A stretch of DNA of 64,000 bases, taken from assembly GCF_048773025.1 (NCBI RefSeq), contig NC_133554.1, positions 54,226,769 to 54,290,768 on the forward strand, written 5' to 3'. Each line of letters opens with the position of its first letter. Position 1 is the first letter of the stretch. A program made the position numbers and the translations under genes. This document shows, one piece after another, positions 1 to 10,705 of this stretch. Under the pieces are notes generated by a model, which ran no database searches, had not been told where the DNA came from, and saw nothing but the letters and a program-made list of their open reading frames with translations. The stretch is from Camelus bactrianus (lineage: Eukaryota; Chordata; Mammalia; Artiodactyla; Camelidae).

Positions 1-379
1 ATCAACCAGAAACAGGAGATGGAGGGGGAAAGGTGAAGGAATGACACATTTTTCTCTCTTTCCCCACTGAATAGGTTGGACCACTAAACTTTTAGCCAGA
101 GATCATCTTTAAAAAAAACAAAACAAAACAAAAACAAGATAAAAGTTTATTTCTCTGTCATACAGTGGTCTGGAGGTGGGAGGTCATCTCTGCCGGGGTT
201 CCCTTCAGGGAACCAGGTACGCTCCATCTGCCCCACTGCCACTCTCTAAGAACCTTAATCCTCATCTGCAGGGTTGAAGCTGACTTACTGCAGGGCTATC
301 TCTGTGACTTTGTGCACATTCTACAGTTTTACAGCCTAAAGTGACTTTTAGCAAATATTAAATGTGGTGGTGGGGTCCT

Positions 380-480
380 GGGGGGGTATAGCTCAGTGGT
401 AGAGCACGTGCTTAGCATGCACGTTGTCCTGGGTTCAATCCCCACTATCTCCATTAAAAAATAATAATCAAACAAACAAA
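380..480 (+). repeat. Camelid tRNA-derived SINE
   Basis: Plus-strand copy of the camelid SINE. The tRNA-like head carries a clear A box (TAGCTCAGTGGTAGAGC) and B box (GGTTCAATCC at 432-441), followed by an A-rich tail with AAC repeats. It is a retrotransposed RNA polymerase III unit and not a functional tRNA gene. Confidence 0.88.
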
Positions 481-669
481 CCTAATTAACCCTCCCCCTC
501 AAAACGGGGGTCTCCTTCAAGCAAGATCTTGGGCAAATGGAAGGTAGCTTTGTAGGGGAAAAAGGTGGGGTACCCCCTCTAGAAAGACCAATTAGGAAAA
601 GACAGTATCGTAAAGGAGGCAGAGCGGCTATATACTGTATGTGAAGGCAAAGGTGTTCATTCTTCTGGG

Positions 670-870
670 TGGACAGAACCCATGGCTTGGTGGTCAGAGG
701 AGGGAATTCAGCACAACGCCTGGATTCCAGCAGTTCTGAAGGCTGGGAAGGCCAAGATCAAGGCACCAGCATGGTCATGTCCTCCTCCTGCTTCATAGCA
801 GTTGCTTTCTGGCTGTGTCCTCATGTGGTGGAAGGGGACAGATAACAGCCCTTAAAGAAAGAAACTGTTG
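670..870 (-). mobile_element. Fossil MLT1-type (MaLR) LTR fragment
   Basis: The stretch reading like 'cagttctgaaggctgggaaggc' and then 'gctgtgtcctcatgtggtgga' matches the reverse strand of MLT1-type MaLR LTRs. It is a partial, old (early eutherian) solo LTR fragment with no coding interior. Boundaries are approximate. Confidence 0.5.
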
Positions 871-929
871 ACAAGAAGAACCCATTTCCTTCCTCATTCA
901 GTCTCCCCTTTCTTCTTCTAACTTTGTTT

Positions 930-1195
930 TTCAGTTAACATATGGTAAAACCAACAGTTACCTTTTTTTATTTTTATCTTTTTTTTTTTTTGGTGCTTAG
1001 ATTTGTGTAGCCATCCCTGCAATCAGGACACAGAACAGTTCTACCGCCCTAAAACCCTCCTTCGAGCTTCCCCTTGGGGACCCACACCCTTTCCCCACCC
1101 CTGGTTGCCTGGCAACCACTGATGCATTCTCCATCACTGTAGGTTGTCTTCCTGAGAATGTCATAGAAATGGAATACAGTGTACAACCTCAATCC
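930..1195 (-). mobile_element. Old L1 (L1M-type) 3' fragment
   Basis: Antisense LINE-1 sequence. The phrases around 'ccctggttgcctggcaacca' and 'gagaatgtcatagaaatgga' are characteristic of mammalian L1M 3' regions read in reverse. It is a diverged fragment with no intact ORF. Confidence 0.5.
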
Positions 1196-1506
1196 CAACT
1201 CTCTTTGTTCTGGGTAGGACTGTGACACCCAGATCAGACCTTGAGTAGGTTCTAAGGGAGGGAGAAATGCTGATTTCATAGAAAACTCAAAAGCAGCCAA
1301 TCACCTGCTTCCTGGAAGAACAGACTGTATTTTGCCTAAGAAATATGGAGAATGCAAATTTGCTTTCTTCTACTCACTATGGAGTAAAGTGTTTATAAAA
1401 AGGTTCACAGACTAATGAATGCTCCCCACTAGGCTGCAAGACCAAGTTGTATTCATTTTCTTTGACAGCTAAATGGTCACAACATTTTTTTTAACAGATA
1501 GCGTAT

Positions 1507-1590
1507 CTTTTATTTATTTATTTATTTGTACTGAAGTAGAGTTGATTTACAATGTTCTGTTAGTTTCTGGTGTACAGCAAATTGATTTGG

Positions 1591-1625
<35 letters not shown>

Positions 1626-1770
1626 CAGATTCTTTTCCATTATAGTTTATTACATGATATTGAATATAGTTCCCTGTGCTCTACAGTAGGACCTTGTTGT
1701 TTATCTGTTTCATATAGAGAATTGTGTATCCATTAATCTCAAACTCCCAATTTATCCCTCCTCCCCCCAG
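1507..1770 (-). mobile_element. Artiodactyl-type L1 3' end, with (TA)n
   Basis: Reverse complement of the 3' end of artiodactyl L1 elements. Read on the minus strand it carries the phrases CAGGGAACTATATTCAATAT and CAAATCAATTTGCTGTACAC, then the region ending GTAAATCAACTC. An internal (TA)n microsatellite lies at about 1593-1623. Similar 3' ends recur near 56.9 and 60.5 kb. This supports an artiodactyl source. Confidence 0.75.
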
Positions 1771-1775
1771 GGTCA

Positions 1776-3627
1776 CAACACTTCTGACTTCACCTGCAAG
1801 ATATTACTTGTCCACTGCAAACATGTTTTTCATCAGGTCAAATAACTTGCCATGTAGTTTCTTCTAAAGTTGGAGTTAAAATTCACGTTGTCTTGTTCTG
1901 TGATTGTCAGGTCTGGATATACTGCCGTCTAATTCTCTGGTTTCTAGGACAGACGAGGCTGGGGCTCAACACCAAAGCTAAGCACAGAGTTGGCGTGGGA
2001 GTGGGTTTGCTGGTCCCACTGGTCCCGCCAGCACTGGGAGTTGGGAGCACCCTCTCTCTCCAGGGCCTCCTTCCTGGGACTGGAGACCTCGTGGTCCTTC
2101 GGTCCTTCGTGGTCCCTCTCCTCCCGGGTCCCCTGCTCTTGCTGCTAGACCTGGGGCCCCATTTTGCCCCCCTGTGAACTGGCAACTATGCTATCTGACC
2201 TGCCCATCTCGTGGAATTGTTGCAAGACTCAAATGATCAAGTGCAGAAAATGTCTGGAAAGCTGCAGCCCAAACTGGCTTCTCCAGGGAATGGAATGGGG
2301 GAAGTGGGGAAGGGAGGGGCCCAGGGGGACATTGCTCATCTTGGGGAACAACTCTGATCTTGTTTCAAAATTTTTAACAAGTATGAATTCCTTTTGTGAT
2401 TTAAAACAAAAAAAAAAATTGTCAATGTTCACAACGACCAAATATGTTAACATAAAAACATGTTTTGAGGTCTTCAAGAAGTTTCCAGCCCTGCTAAGTT
2501 GCTAGCTACTCTCTGTGCCTGTGTGTGAGTCGCATGGTCCAGCTGTGGGCACTTTTATTCTGAGGATGCCAATGAGATCAGGTGGGATGCGGACCAGGGT
2601 TCCAGGGAGACGTAGCGTGGCTCCACTTGGCTGTGAGTATGGCTTTTCTCTCCTCCCTCTGAGCCCCCAGGTAAGGGACATAAGTTTCTCCCCGACTGTC
2701 TGGCCAGATCAGCTTACAGGCAGGAGCTGTGGTGCCAGAGGGAGGGATGCTACAGAAGAGAATGGAGTCAGCACAGAGTACGTTTTAAAAAATCAATCGC
2801 TGGGGCAGCAGCCCACCAGAGTAAGCGGGCTGGCGCCGGGGCCATCGTCCCAAGAAACCAGCTTGCAGCTGAGGGTTCTGGTCATGCTGATGGCTCAGCA
2901 GGCACTGAGGCCAGCCTGGGCCAACTGTATTCAGTGCCCCAGCGCACAGCCAGGGGCTGCCACACCTTCCGAGACAGCGAGGGGGAATGGGGCCATGTGC
3001 ATTTGTACCTGTTTATTTGCTGTTCGAAGCTCCTTGCATGTGGGTGTGGGTGCTAATTTCCCCGTGTGGCTGGAGCCTGCCCAGGACAAACCCTCCCTTG
3101 CTCACAACCCCTCCCAGGTCTGGGAAAGCAGCTGGGGGGGTGCAGTCCATGGAGAAGCCGGGAGACCCAGGAGCAAGAAAAGGGACAACATAAGGAGACC
3201 AGTGTTGTTCCTAACATTTCTTTTTAATGTCTCAACTTTGAATAAGATCATCTACACACGCATTTATTTGCTACTGAAAATTGAAATAGCACATCAAAAA
3301 TTTTTATTACAACACAAATTTTTGAAAACCAGAGAATTTAGTAAATACACGCTGCTCTAATTATGCAATGGCCAAACCACCCCACCCACTGTCACATCCT
3401 GCAGGTCCTCAGGATGACCCCCAAGAAGGGAGAGAGAGGCGGGGATGGGAGGGAGCCCAGGCCCCTCCAGCCAGCTGCAAGCTGTGCACAGCAGGTCACT
3501 TTAACAGCTGACCTCAAATTACAGTGGTTCTCACTTCTCTGGAATTTACCTTCTGCCCCCAGGCTCCGAGAATTTACCCCGACACCTAACCATTTGGGAA
3601 AGGGCCATACCTGTGGCTGTTAGTTTA
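1776..3627. other. Intergenic sequence, no gene recognised
   Basis: No recognisable exon, RNA gene or intact element. A weak MIR-like stretch lies at about 2195-2265. 1980-2165 is GC-rich with short local repeats of GGTCC. 3200-3360 is AT-rich. A long open frame at 2515-3360 (plus) has no recognisable protein similarity and is treated as chance. Confidence 0.5.
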
Positions 3628-3805
3628 TTTACTGGGCACCTTCCATGGCTCAGACTTATGCTGAGAACTGCTAGGTTAAATCTTAGTTAATCCTCATAGC
3701 AACCCTATGAGGTGGCTTTTATTATCTCCATGTTGCAGGTGAGGAAACCAAGGCTCAGAGAAGCAATAACTTGCCCCAGGGCACACAGAGATACCCAGAG
3801 TCGAA
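3628..3805 (+). repeat. MIR SINE
   Basis: Typical MIR core: the 'taatcctcatagcaaccctatgaggtgg' region (about 3689-3716) followed by 'gaggaaaccaaggctcagag' and 'aacttgccccagg'. Ancient mammalian tRNA-derived SINE in the sense orientation. Confidence 0.8.
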
Positions 3806-4053
3806 AGGGAAGCATGAGAGTGGATATACAAGAAGAAAAGGATGGGAGTGGGCAAGGGAGCTTGGGAACCTCTGCAGACAAGGGGGCAGAGAAGCAGCCC
3901 CATTGGAACAGCTGCATTTTTACATTCCAGGGAGGAAGAGGGCCGTTTCCCTTGAGTCTGCCTCTTGTACACCTGCCAGTCTTTCCCAGGGGAGCTGACT
4001 GTCCTGAGTGGAAAGACTCTTTAGGGGTGGCTGGGTGAACATCCCTAATGCCC

Positions 4054-4500
4054 TGTGTACTGGGTTGAATGGTGTCTCCCCAAAATTCCCATCTACCCAG
4101 AACCTCAGGTTATGATTTTATTTGGAAATAGGGTCTTTGCAGATATAATTAAGGTCAGGATTGAGATGGGTTCAGACTGGATTAGGATGGGCCCTAAATC
4201 GAATGAGAGTGTCCCAGTAAAAATCAGAAAAGGAAACACGGAGACTTAGGGAAGACAGCGATAAGAAGATGGAGGCCAAGACTGGAGTGATGGGTCTACA
4301 AGCCAAGGGTTGCTGGCAGCCTCCAGAAGCTGGGAGAGGCCTGTAAGGATCCTTCTCTAGAGCCTTCAGGAAAAGTGTGGCCCTGCTAACACCTTGATTT
4401 CTGACTCCTGGCCTCCATAACTGTGAGAGAATACATTTCTGTTCTTTGAAGCCCCCCAGTTTGTGATAATTTGTTACGACAGCCACAAGAAATTAACACA
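4054..4500 (+). mobile_element. Fossil solo LTR, MaLR/MLT1-type
   Basis: About 445 bp beginning TGTACTGGGTTGAATGGTGT and ending near AAATTAACACA, with the internal landmarks 'gggtctttgcagatataatt', 'acaagccaag' and 'cataactgtgagagaata' (the poly(A)-signal zone). This fits a nearly full-length MaLR-group solo LTR. It has no coding interior, and its age is likely early eutherian (roughly 100 million years). The subfamily was not determined. Confidence 0.65.
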
Positions 4501-5230
4501 CCACGTGTGAACTTTCGAAGGTAGTTCCTGGTGTCCCAGGTGCCTGGCACACTCCAAGGGCCCCAACGACGTGAGCTGGATGAGAGAACAGACAGGGAGA
4601 GGATGCTGGAAGGGAGAAATCAGCTGGGGGCCCAGGATTGGTTTGGAAATCTGAGGAGGGTAATGTAAATTTTAAGGGAAGACTCTGCTAAGAGTCAGGA
4701 ATGAGGTCGGGAAATAAAGAGGAGGAGCAAGGCTGACCGGCCAAGGCTCCATCTCCCCTGTAACTGAGACCTACAAAGAAAGAGGGCGGTGACAAGTTCT
4801 TTATTAAAGAGAGGTAGCTAATTCAACAAACAGATTGTTGGGTCAGCTTCCCTCTCCCACTTCAAGCCGCCCTCCCCACCCCCACCTCGGGGCTTGCGCC
4901 TGCTCAGCCGTCCAGCAGACAATCAGCAACCACTCCCACAAAGCCATTCACTGCTAGGTCAGAGCTGTGGTCAGGGCGTGGGAGTGAGGCCAGGCTGGGT
5001 GGTGGCCACGAAGCAGCCTCGATGTTGTGACTCTGACCTTGGTACCCCAGGGCCCGGGCTCTACCAGGATTCCTGCTGCCCAGGACAAGCCAGCAGCACC
5101 TAGGTGATGGGGGGTAAGGGGGGCTTGGGGACTAAGGCTGCCCTGTAGCTTTTGTTTTGAGGGGCTTCTTCCTGTCCCGAGGTTCCACCAAAGCCAGGTA
5201 CCCCTGTGGTCATAGCAACAGTGCTTCTAA
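4501..5230. other. Intergenic sequence, no gene recognised
   Basis: Nothing recognisable as a gene. The GC content is moderate. Short purine-rich stretches lie at 4600-4800. Confidence 0.4.
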
Positions 5231-5231
5231 G

Positions 5232-5695
5232 CTGTGCAGCTCAGAGGCCGGCGTAGTGGGGACTGTCCCTTGTTCTGGGTGGTAGCTTGTCTCAAAGATG
5301 GCAGCCATCAATTCCTGCCCTCGCATGTACACATCACTGCCCCCCTGAGAGGTGGAGTCCGCTTCTCCACTGTTGAGCCAAATCCACACCTAACTCTTGG
5401 AAGGACTGGACATCTCTACCTGCTCTTGGAGTTGGGAGCTGCAGCTTCAGAAGCTGGGGCCGTTCTGCTGGAGAGAGAGACCACATAGAGGAGCCCAGTG
5501 GGGCCTTCTGATGACCGCAGCCCCAGCTGCTCTCTGATCACAACTGCATAGAAGCCCCACCCCCAAGACCAAAGTTAAATGGGCCAGTTGAGCCCCGTCA
5601 ACCCACACAACCACGAGAGATAAAAATATTGTTTTAAGCCACTGAATCTGGGGGGAGCTTATTACACAGTCCTTGGTGGTAAGGATACTCTGAGT
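5232..5695 (+). mobile_element. Fossil LTR, MLT1-like
   Basis: Diverged plus-strand LTR-like sequence. Landmarks include 'gagagaccacatagaggagc', 'tgaccgcagccccagctg' and 'gttttaagccactgaatctg' followed by 'cttattacaca', the usual 3' region of old MLT1 LTRs. It is a degraded solo LTR. The 5' limit is approximate. Confidence 0.5.
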
Positions 5696-5984
5696 CACCC
5701 CCTCATCCCTTTCTCCAGTCTTGTTCACTGGCTCCTTTAGGGTAACGAAGACCACCCCCGTCCAACCTCCAAGTCCACGGTCCCTCATTGATGATTTGGC
5801 TCAATGGTCTCCCGGGTAACCGGCCCTGGTTACGGGGCTGAGTTGCTGGGTGGTGCCACTCTTTCTAGGGTTGGTAGGAAACCTCGAAATTAAAATCAAC
5901 AAATGTTTGTAAAGCAGCTAGGATGTTCATGGCACTCTGAGGAACTCAAAGAGACATACAACACTTTTTGTTTGCAGAGCATTA

Positions 5985-6165
5985 AGTAGCTTAGCAAGCA
6001 CTCTGACTTACTGAATCTCATTTCACCCGTGACAACCATGAAAAGAGCGAGGCAGACATCATTTCTTTTGTTATCAAACAGGAAACTACACTAGACTACA
6101 CAAATAGGAGAGGCAGAGCCAGGGCTGGAAGCCAGGTCACCTGGCTGCCTGTCCACAAGCCTCCT
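5985..6165 (+). repeat. MIR SINE (diverged)
   Basis: MIR-like core with 'actgaatctcatttcacccg', 'caggaaactac', 'ggcagagccagggctggaagccaggtc'. Sense orientation, strongly diverged. Confidence 0.6.
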
Positions 6166-6439
6166 TCATGTGGCACTCCTATTGTCCCCAAAGCATCCTG
6201 GATAGCAGTTTGGGACTTGGTCAGGCCCATTTTCCCAGGGAACAGAGAACTGGGGAAAAGAAACTGACCACAGGTAGTATGTTTGTGTTGTAATTATGGG
6301 TCTGAAGTCACCTTCCTGGGTTCAGACGTGGCTTAGTTGTAATAACTTGGCAGTCACTTACCTTGCTGGGCAGTCGTCAACCTGGGGAGAGGGCAGACTT
6401 GTGTGACGGTCTCAAATGACAGAGTATGAGGAAGGGGCC

Positions 6440-6672
6440 CTCGGTGATTCTGGAAGCTAGGTCACAAAATGCAAGCCCTTTGCTTTGCTCTGCATGAGCA
6501 GTCTGACCTCCCCTGGCTGCCAAGCTGTGAGGAAGCCCAAACCAGCCCATGTGGGGAGGCCACAGAACCTCCCAGTGGAGGTTCCTTCCCAAATTCCTAA
6601 CCCAAAGAAACCATGAGAGGTAAGAAGACGGTGGTTGCTGCTTGAAGTCACTAAGTTTGGGGGTTATTTGCT
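6440..6672 (+). mobile_element. Fossil MLT1-like LTR fragment
   Basis: 3' half of an old MLT1-like LTR: 'gattctggaagctaggtcac', 'gctgtgaggaagcccaaacc', then 'gcttgaagtcactaagtttg' near the 3' end. A fragment only, abutting a second LTR at 6695. Confidence 0.5.
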
Positions 6673-6694
6673 GCCCAGAGTGGGCTGGAGAGGG

Positions 6695-7154
6695 TTAGTG
6701 GGCTGAATGGCGCCTCTCCCTCCAACCCCTCCCCCTGCCAAAATATGCATTCACCTGGGACCACAGAACATGACCCTATTTGGACTAAGGGTCTTTGCAG
6801 ATGTAATAAAGATCTTGAGATGACATCATCTTCGACTGGGGTGGCCCTACATCCAATGACAAGGGTCTTTATAAGAGACAGGAAAGAAGACACAGAGACA
6901 GAGAGAAAATGGTCATGGGAAGCAAGAGGCAGAGGCTAAATAATGTAGCCACAAGCCAAGGCACACCTGGAGCCCCCAGAGCCATCAAAGGCAAGGAAGG
7001 CTCCTCTCCCTAGAGCCTTCAGAGGGAGGGTGGCCCTGTTGACACCTTGATGTTGGACTTCTAGTCTCCTGAACTGTGAGAGGGTAAATGTCTGTCATTT
7101 TAAGCCACCAATCTTGTTGTCGTTTGCTGTGGCAACCCTAGGAAACTAACACAG
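6695..7154 (+). mobile_element. Fossil solo LTR, MaLR/MLT1-type
   Basis: Same LTR family and orientation as the copy at 4054-4500: 'gtgggctgaatggcgcctct', 'gggtctttgcagatgtaata', 'tccctagagccttcagaggg', 'tgaactgtgagagggtaaat' and an end near 'ggaaactaacaca'. Old solo LTR without coding interior. Confidence 0.65.
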
Positions 7155-8060
7155 GGGGCTAGTGGCAGTTCAGGACCTGCTGCTGTCATTTGATGAGTCC
7201 TGAATCAGATGCAGTACTGAGAAACTGAAGTGTTTCTCAGGGGAACAAGAGGACAGAAGCTTTGTGGTCATGCCCCCTTGGGTGATGGGCAATGCCTGTT
7301 TGCCACAAGTTGGCGAGGCCCAGAGCAGGCAGAAGATCAGGGTAGGAAGCAGAGAGGGGTGGCTTGCCATTGATGTGCTGTCATTGTTCCTTACAGAAAA
7401 GTTCACATAAAACAAAAATAAGCAAAAAGACGAACGACCTGTCAGGGTATCTCAATGTCTTAACCTCAGAGTACAGGTTACCTCCCTCCAATTTTCATAA
7501 TTCAACTTCTTGGCTGAGTGTAGCCAAAAATTCTTTCCCCAAAAAATCTTGTGCGGATTTGGGATTAAGTCACCATCCAGCTGGAGTTGGTATAACTAAA
7601 CTATGACGCTTCACAGAAGCATGGATGTCTGTAGTGGCAACAGGTTTTGAAAAGGGGGCTGCCAACTTCAGCGCTGACAAGATCAGGCAGGCAGCATGAA
7701 TGAGAGATGGTGAGTGGGAGACACAATAGGGAGTGGCGAAGAGTGGGGCAAACTGCATTGCTCCAGCTGATGGCTGTTGTTGGAGGAATGAGGACCCACA
7801 GCTGCCACATCTTCCAGTTTTCTAAGAGAAGCTGGAGATCTAGATTTGCATGTAAAATCTGCTTTTTAAGGTTTAGCAATCAATTCAAATTTGAAACTTT
7901 GGGTGGATAAAACGGAGCGCGTCTGCAGGCTGAAAGGGGCCGGAGAGCTGCGGTTTGTGACATCTGCATTTGTGACCGTCTCACTCAGCCTGGCACCATA
8001 GATGCCTTCCATGCTCCTTGAACCCTCCACAGGTGGGCGGCCCGCTGCCAAGCCCTCAGC
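7155..8060. other. Intergenic sequence, no gene recognised
   Basis: No gene recognised. 7800-7900 contains an AT-rich stretch that resembles no repeat I can name. Short open frames on both strands show no recognisable domain. Confidence 0.4.
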
Positions 8061-8064
8061 CACT

Positions 8065-8445
8065 GCAGTCACCCGCAATGGTGCACCCAGAGGAAACTCA
8101 GAATGAGAAAGAACAGAATGCCAGCCCTAGAGAGCTAAGGTGCCTATCAAAGGAATGGCTTCAGGGAGCCCAGACCCTTGCATCTTCCCATGCATAGAAA
8201 AAGCACTGAATTCCTTAACTCGAAATGTCTAGTTTTCTTTAATTAACAGTAATCTTTGGATGTTCTGACTACCTGGTCTTTGTTGCAAAAACTCCTGTAT
8301 ACCCTGGCTCCTCCCTTACCTCCTCAGAGCAGTCCCTTAGAGTGATCTGAGAGGCCGTCTCCCAAGGTTGAAGTCGTCAGAAAGTCTGCCTAGTAAAATA
8401 TAATTCTTAACTTCTAGGTGGTACATTTTTTCTTAGTCAACAATG
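8065..8445 (+). mobile_element. Fossil ERV LTR, class II (betaretrovirus-like)
   Basis: The 3' part reads like an artiodactyl ERV2 LTR: 'cctcagagcagtcccttaga', 'gatctgagaggccgtctccc', then an A/T-rich poly(A) zone and 'ttttttcttagtcaaca'. Appears to be a solo LTR. The 5' end is uncertain. Probably of artiodactyl-lineage age, younger than the MaLR copies. Confidence 0.5.
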
Positions 8446-8639
8446 CTTACCTCCCAAGTGCTGTATGTTCCTCCTTGTGACCACCAGCCACCAAGATGGC
8501 CCCGAGGGGCTTCCCTGTGTAGTTGCTTTCCACACTGAAAAGCGCTGACCCGTGTAACTGCAAACAGATAAGGTAGGGGGTCCCTGGAGAAAGAGAACCA
8601 GGCATGGCTTTCTTGACAGAAGAGAAGCCATTTTGGGCC

Positions 8640-9425
8640 TAAGCCATTTTGTGATCTAGGACATTGTGTTTGTCCTTAAACAGGTCTCAGTAATTAATGA
8701 TCTTAAGGGAACAAAAGAATGTAGAAACCTTGACTGTTCTCAGGCAAGAGACGTAACAATCGCAAAGATAATAAATCAATTGTAATGGCCCCCAGTTCTC
8801 TTTCGATGGTAATGATTAACCTGAAGCGCTGAACTGTTGCAGGAAAATGGGGCGTGAGAGGATGGTCACATCCCAGGTCTTGGATGAGTCCCTGGAATGC
8901 GCACCCTGTCAAGTGAGAGTCCTTGGCTTCACGTAGGAAAGGATTTAAGAGCTAGCCATAGTAAAGTGAGTTTATTTAGAGAGAGACACTCCATAGACAG
9001 AATGAGGGCCATCTAGGAAGGGAGAGAGGCCCCAGGGCACGGGGTCATCTTAGAAAGTGAGAGTGGCCTAGGAAATACACATTCCATGGGCAGAATGCGG
9101 GTCATCTCAAAAAGTGAGAGGCAGCCCCAGGGTATGGGGCTGTTAGATTTTATGGGCTGGGTAATTTCATAAGCTAACAAGTGGGAGGATTATTGCAACT
9201 ATTTTCAGGAAGGGGTAGGGATTTCCTAAAACTGGGCCCCCTGCCCACTTCTGGGCTTTCTGTAATCAGCCTTGAAACTGTCACAGAGCCTGGGGGTGTG
9301 TCATTCAACACGCTAATGTATTAAAGTGAGTGTATAATGAAGCTCCAAGTCTACCGGAAGTCGAGTCTTCTGCCATCTTGGGCTTAGTATGTTCTAACCA
9401 GCTTTTTCTCATATCCTCAATGGCT
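8640..9425 (-). mobile_element. Fossil ERV LTR, class I-like, antisense
   Basis: Read on the minus strand this has a poly(A)-signal zone (plus-strand 'gtttatttagag' near 8970) followed by 'actttactatggctagctct' and 'cctttcctacgtgaagccaa', which is the R-U5 region of gammaretrovirus-like ERV LTRs. No coding interior is recognised. Limits are approximate; part of 8640-8900 may be flanking ERV sequence. Confidence 0.5.
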
Positions 9426-9442
9426 ATGTCATTCTTTTAATG

Positions 9443-9595
9443 TCTTTTTAAAAAAATATAAACCTTTTTTTTTGTGGGAGGTAAGCAATTCGGTTTTTAT
9501 TTATTTATTTTTAAATGGAGGTATTGGGGATTGAACCCAGGACCTCGCGCATGCTAAGTACGTGCTCTACCACTGAGCTATACTTCCCCCAAGCA
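9443..9595 (-). repeat. Camelid SINE with target-site duplication
   Basis: Antisense camelid SINE: 'ggattgaacccagga' (B box complement) and 'ctctaccactgagctata' (A box complement), with a T-rich stretch on the left corresponding to the tail. A perfect 17-bp direct repeat ATGTCATTCTTTTAATG flanks it at 9426-9442 and 9596-9612, fixing the insertion precisely. Confidence 0.93.
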
Positions 9596-9639
9596 ATGTC
9601 ATTCTTTTAATGGTTGCGCCCTGCCCCCTTCCATCCTGT

Positions 9640-9930
9640 CTTACAACCACCAGATCAACTGGAACCTAAGGGAAGATGATGATATTTTCTGACTCTCATG
9701 ACTTCAATCAGCTAAAGCTTGGACTCTATCCACTGTCCAAGCCCCTCCACGAATATGCATGTACCCATAGCTTAAAACTTCCCCCATTTTGCTGTCCAGA
9801 GATACACTGCTTTGGGAAAGATCCCTGGTGTTCTTACTTGCTGCAAGTAATCAATCCTTCCTTCTCCTGATCTCTGCCTTTGCTGTGTCTTTTGGCTTGA
9901 CACCCACCAAGAGCAAATCTAGTTTTTGGG
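9640..9930 (+). mobile_element. Fossil ERV LTR-like 3' region
   Basis: The plus-strand sequence 'aagatccctggtgttcttac' through 'ccttccttctcctgatctct' and 'tcttttggcttgacaccca' resembles the R-U5 part of an ERV LTR. It is fragmentary, with no coding interior seen. The family was not resolved. Confidence 0.4.
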
Positions 9931-9967
9931 TGACATAACCAATAAGATCTTGTAGAAATAATAGTAT

Positions 9968-10348
9968 GTGCCTTCCACAGCTCAGTCACTATGTTTGGTT
10001 TCTGCCTTGCCCTCTCTTGGAACACGTGCACTGGGAAAAGCCCACAACCATGTCCTGAGACCACTCAGACAATCTGTGGAGCATTCGTGTGATGAAGAAC
10101 TGAGGCCTTCAGCCAACAGCCAGCTCCATGTAAGTGCTTCATCTTGGAAGCAGGTCCTCCAGCTCCAGTCCAGCCTTCAGATGAACTTGCAGCCCCAGCC
10201 GACATCTTGGCTGCAGCCTTATGAGAGACTCCAAGCCAGACCCCTCAATAATCCGCTGTCTCATTCCTGACTCCCAGAAACTGTCTGTCATAATAAATGC
10301 TTATTGCTTTTGTGCCACTAAATTTCATGGTAATTTGTTACGTGGCAC
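9968..10348 (+). mobile_element. Fossil MLT1-type solo LTR
   Basis: Landmarks of older MLT1 subfamilies in order: 'ggccttcagccaacagccag', 'catcttggaagcaggtcctc', 'cagccccagccgacatctt', 'gcagccttatgagagactcc' and 'cataataaatgcttattg' (poly(A) signal), then 'ggtaatttgttacgtggca'. Old solo LTR, shared age with early eutherians. Confidence 0.65.
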
Positions 10349-10382
10349 TAGATGTCAAATGCATCCCCCCCATCTCAACAGA

Positions 10383-10590
10383 GGCAGTGTGCATAGTAGT
10401 TAAGAGCACAAGTTCTGGAGTCAACTATCACTAGTTATTGCCCGTGAACAAGCTACTGCAGCCTCTTTGGGTTTCCTCATTTATAAGCATGTAGAATAAT
10501 TGTATCCACTTCAAAGACTGTGGGAAGGAGCTGAGAAGTTACTACATGACTTGTAACAGTCCCTGGCACATAGTAAACATTAGTTATTTT
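10383..10590 (-). repeat. MIR SINE, antisense
   Basis: Antisense MIR: 'tagttaagagcacaagttct', 'gtttcctcatttataag' and 'ccctggcacatagtaaacat'. Followed at once by another MIR part in the opposite orientation. Confidence 0.75.
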
Positions 10591-10592
10591 TA

Positions 10593-10705
10593 TTATACAG
10601 GTGAGAAAACAGCTCAAGAGACATGTCCATGGCTACCCAGCCAGCTACTCAGCAGTCAAGCTGAGTTCTGGACCCAGGTCTCCTGACTCCCTGCCCAGTG
10701 CTCAT
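10593..10705 (+). repeat. MIR SINE fragment, sense
   Basis: Sense MIR 3' half: 'ttatacaggtgagaaaacag', 'ctacccagccagctactcag' and 'tggacccaggtctcctgact'. Lies head-on to the antisense MIR just upstream. Confidence 0.6.

Noticed and set aside
380-480. Possible tRNA gene with good A and B boxes
   Set aside because: It is the head of a camelid SINE: other copies in the window have the same head plus a SINE tail, and the cloverleaf is not kept.
2515-3360. 281-codon plus-strand open frame
   Set aside because: Mixed composition with no recognised protein family and no splice context. The first part is repetitive-looking intergenic sequence and the last part is AT-rich.
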